Assembly (NCBI RefSeq): GCF_946885885.1
Contig: NZ_CAMPHN010000247.1
Location: 1-5,874, forward strand
From: an uncultured Pseudomonas sp.
GTDB lineage: Bacteria; Pseudomonadota; Gammaproteobacteria; Pseudomonadales; Pseudomonadaceae
Length of the DNA stretch: 5,874 nucleotides
Direction: 5' to 3'
Shown here: piece by piece, positions 5,485 through 5,874 of the stretch
Numbering within the stretch: the stretch's first letter is position 1
Layout: the number at the start of each line of letters is the position of its first letter
Program-made: the position numbers and the translations under genes
Notes under the pieces: generated by a model
What the model saw: only the letters and a program-made list of their open reading frames with translations
Database searches by the model: none
Told to the model about the DNA's origin: nothing

Positions 5485-5874
5485 GGCGATTCTCCGGCGA
5501 GTGGGATTGCAGAGTAAGCGCCAGGAGCTGGAGCGGCTTGTTGATTGTCTCGATGGTAACGATAGATCGCTGTAGCGCCTGTTGCGGGTTCATGACCAAA
5601 TGGAATGATATGAAGAGTAAAGGTTGCTTGTGATGCGGCGTCTGGTCGGCTACTAATCCAGGCGCTAACAGGCTGTTGAAAACCACCAACGTTGGCAATA
5701 CAGCGTTAAAAACGACCTTGTGTGCGAGCTCAGTCCTTTTTTCGGCTGTTTTGCGGGGACGCCTAGTCCTTGTCTTGCCTGCCTCGGCTACGTTTTTCAA
5801 CGGCACTGTTAGTGCTGGCTGCTGGCGATATGCGCGGCCATAGGTCGTCGGGCGCACCAAAGAGGCGCGTCCAT
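5485..5874. other. Non-coding right edge carrying a MITE-like element
   Basis: No convincing gene lies here. A minus-strand frame continues through 5177-5860 but opens with TTG, crosses the MITE-like element and the hrp box, and has an arginine/proline-rich composition typical of an out-of-frame reading. Bases 5500-5665 are less GC-rich than the rest, and I see no RNA gene in them. Bases 5812-5874 hold nothing I can name. Confidence 0.5.
5668..5809. mobile_element. MITE-like element, about 142 bp
   Basis: The left end reads ACAGGCTGTTGAAAA, and the right end read inwards from the other strand is ACAGTGCCGTTGAAAAA. They differ by one inserted base and one substitution, so they are terminal inverted repeats of about 16 bases. 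Each end is flanked by TA (5666-5667 and 5810-5811), compatible with a TA target duplication. The interior has no coding capacity. It includes the palindrome CCAACGTTGG (5686-5695) and a T-run at about 5738-5743. I recall very similar non-coding elements in many Pseudomonas genomes, but cannot assign the parent insertion sequence. It marks the right side of the presumed acquired islet. Confidence 0.65.

Noticed and set aside
4960..5517. 185-aa plus-strand ORF
   Set aside because: It is antisense to the chaperone gene and hrp box and has no recognisable domain.
5177..5860. 227-aa minus-strand ORF
   Set aside because: It has a TTG start, an Arg/Pro-rich sequence, and overlap with the MITE-like element, the hrp box and the chaperone start in another frame.

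Overview
The window looks like a Pseudomonas-type chromosome segment. Its GC is high, and the left part encodes a protein with the distinctive architecture of CbrA: a Na+/solute symporter domain fused to a PAS/histidine kinase. A small two-helix membrane protein of the CbrX type lies just upstream. Every gene I can support is on the minus strand, so transcription runs from right to left. The long plus-strand reading frames opposite cbrA and yedI are high-GC shadows.

Right edge (5485-5874): no convincing protein gene. It contains a roughly 142-bp MITE-like element (5668-5809) with imperfect terminal inverted repeats bounded by TA on each side.

Accessory islet (5484-4160): first a possible 29-aa ORF with a good ribosome binding site. 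Next comes a close match to the HrpL-dependent promoter consensus (hrp box, 5288-5315). Immediately downstream is a 124-aa protein with the size and pattern of a CesT-family type III secretion chaperone (GTG start, strong Shine-Dalgarno), then an unrecognised 211-aa protein. The 211-aa protein has an Ala/Ser/Thr/Pro-rich N-terminus and a C-terminal half with a His-Asn-Asn-Cys motif. Promoter, chaperone and downstream protein together have the layout of an hrp-regulated chaperone-effector operon. Part of the effector candidate is about 57% GC by hand count, against about 67% in a sampled part of cbrA, which suits horizontal acquisition. The effector identity is inferred and not proven.

Middle (4159-2672): an intergenic stretch with an 8-bp-stem hairpin, then yedI (DUF808 inner-membrane protein), then a 360-bp non-coding spacer. 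The spacer carries a REPIN-like pair of inverted REP sequences; two of its three differences are compensatory within the individual hairpins. Two short perfect inverted repeats lie closer to cbrX.

Left (2671-1): cbrX followed 45 nt later by cbrA. cbrA runs off the left edge after 816 codons, so the end of its catalytic ATPase domain and the expected partner cbrB are outside the window. CbrAB is the known carbon/nitrogen-balance two-component system of Pseudomonas, acting through the CrcZ/Crc/Hfq catabolite repression route.
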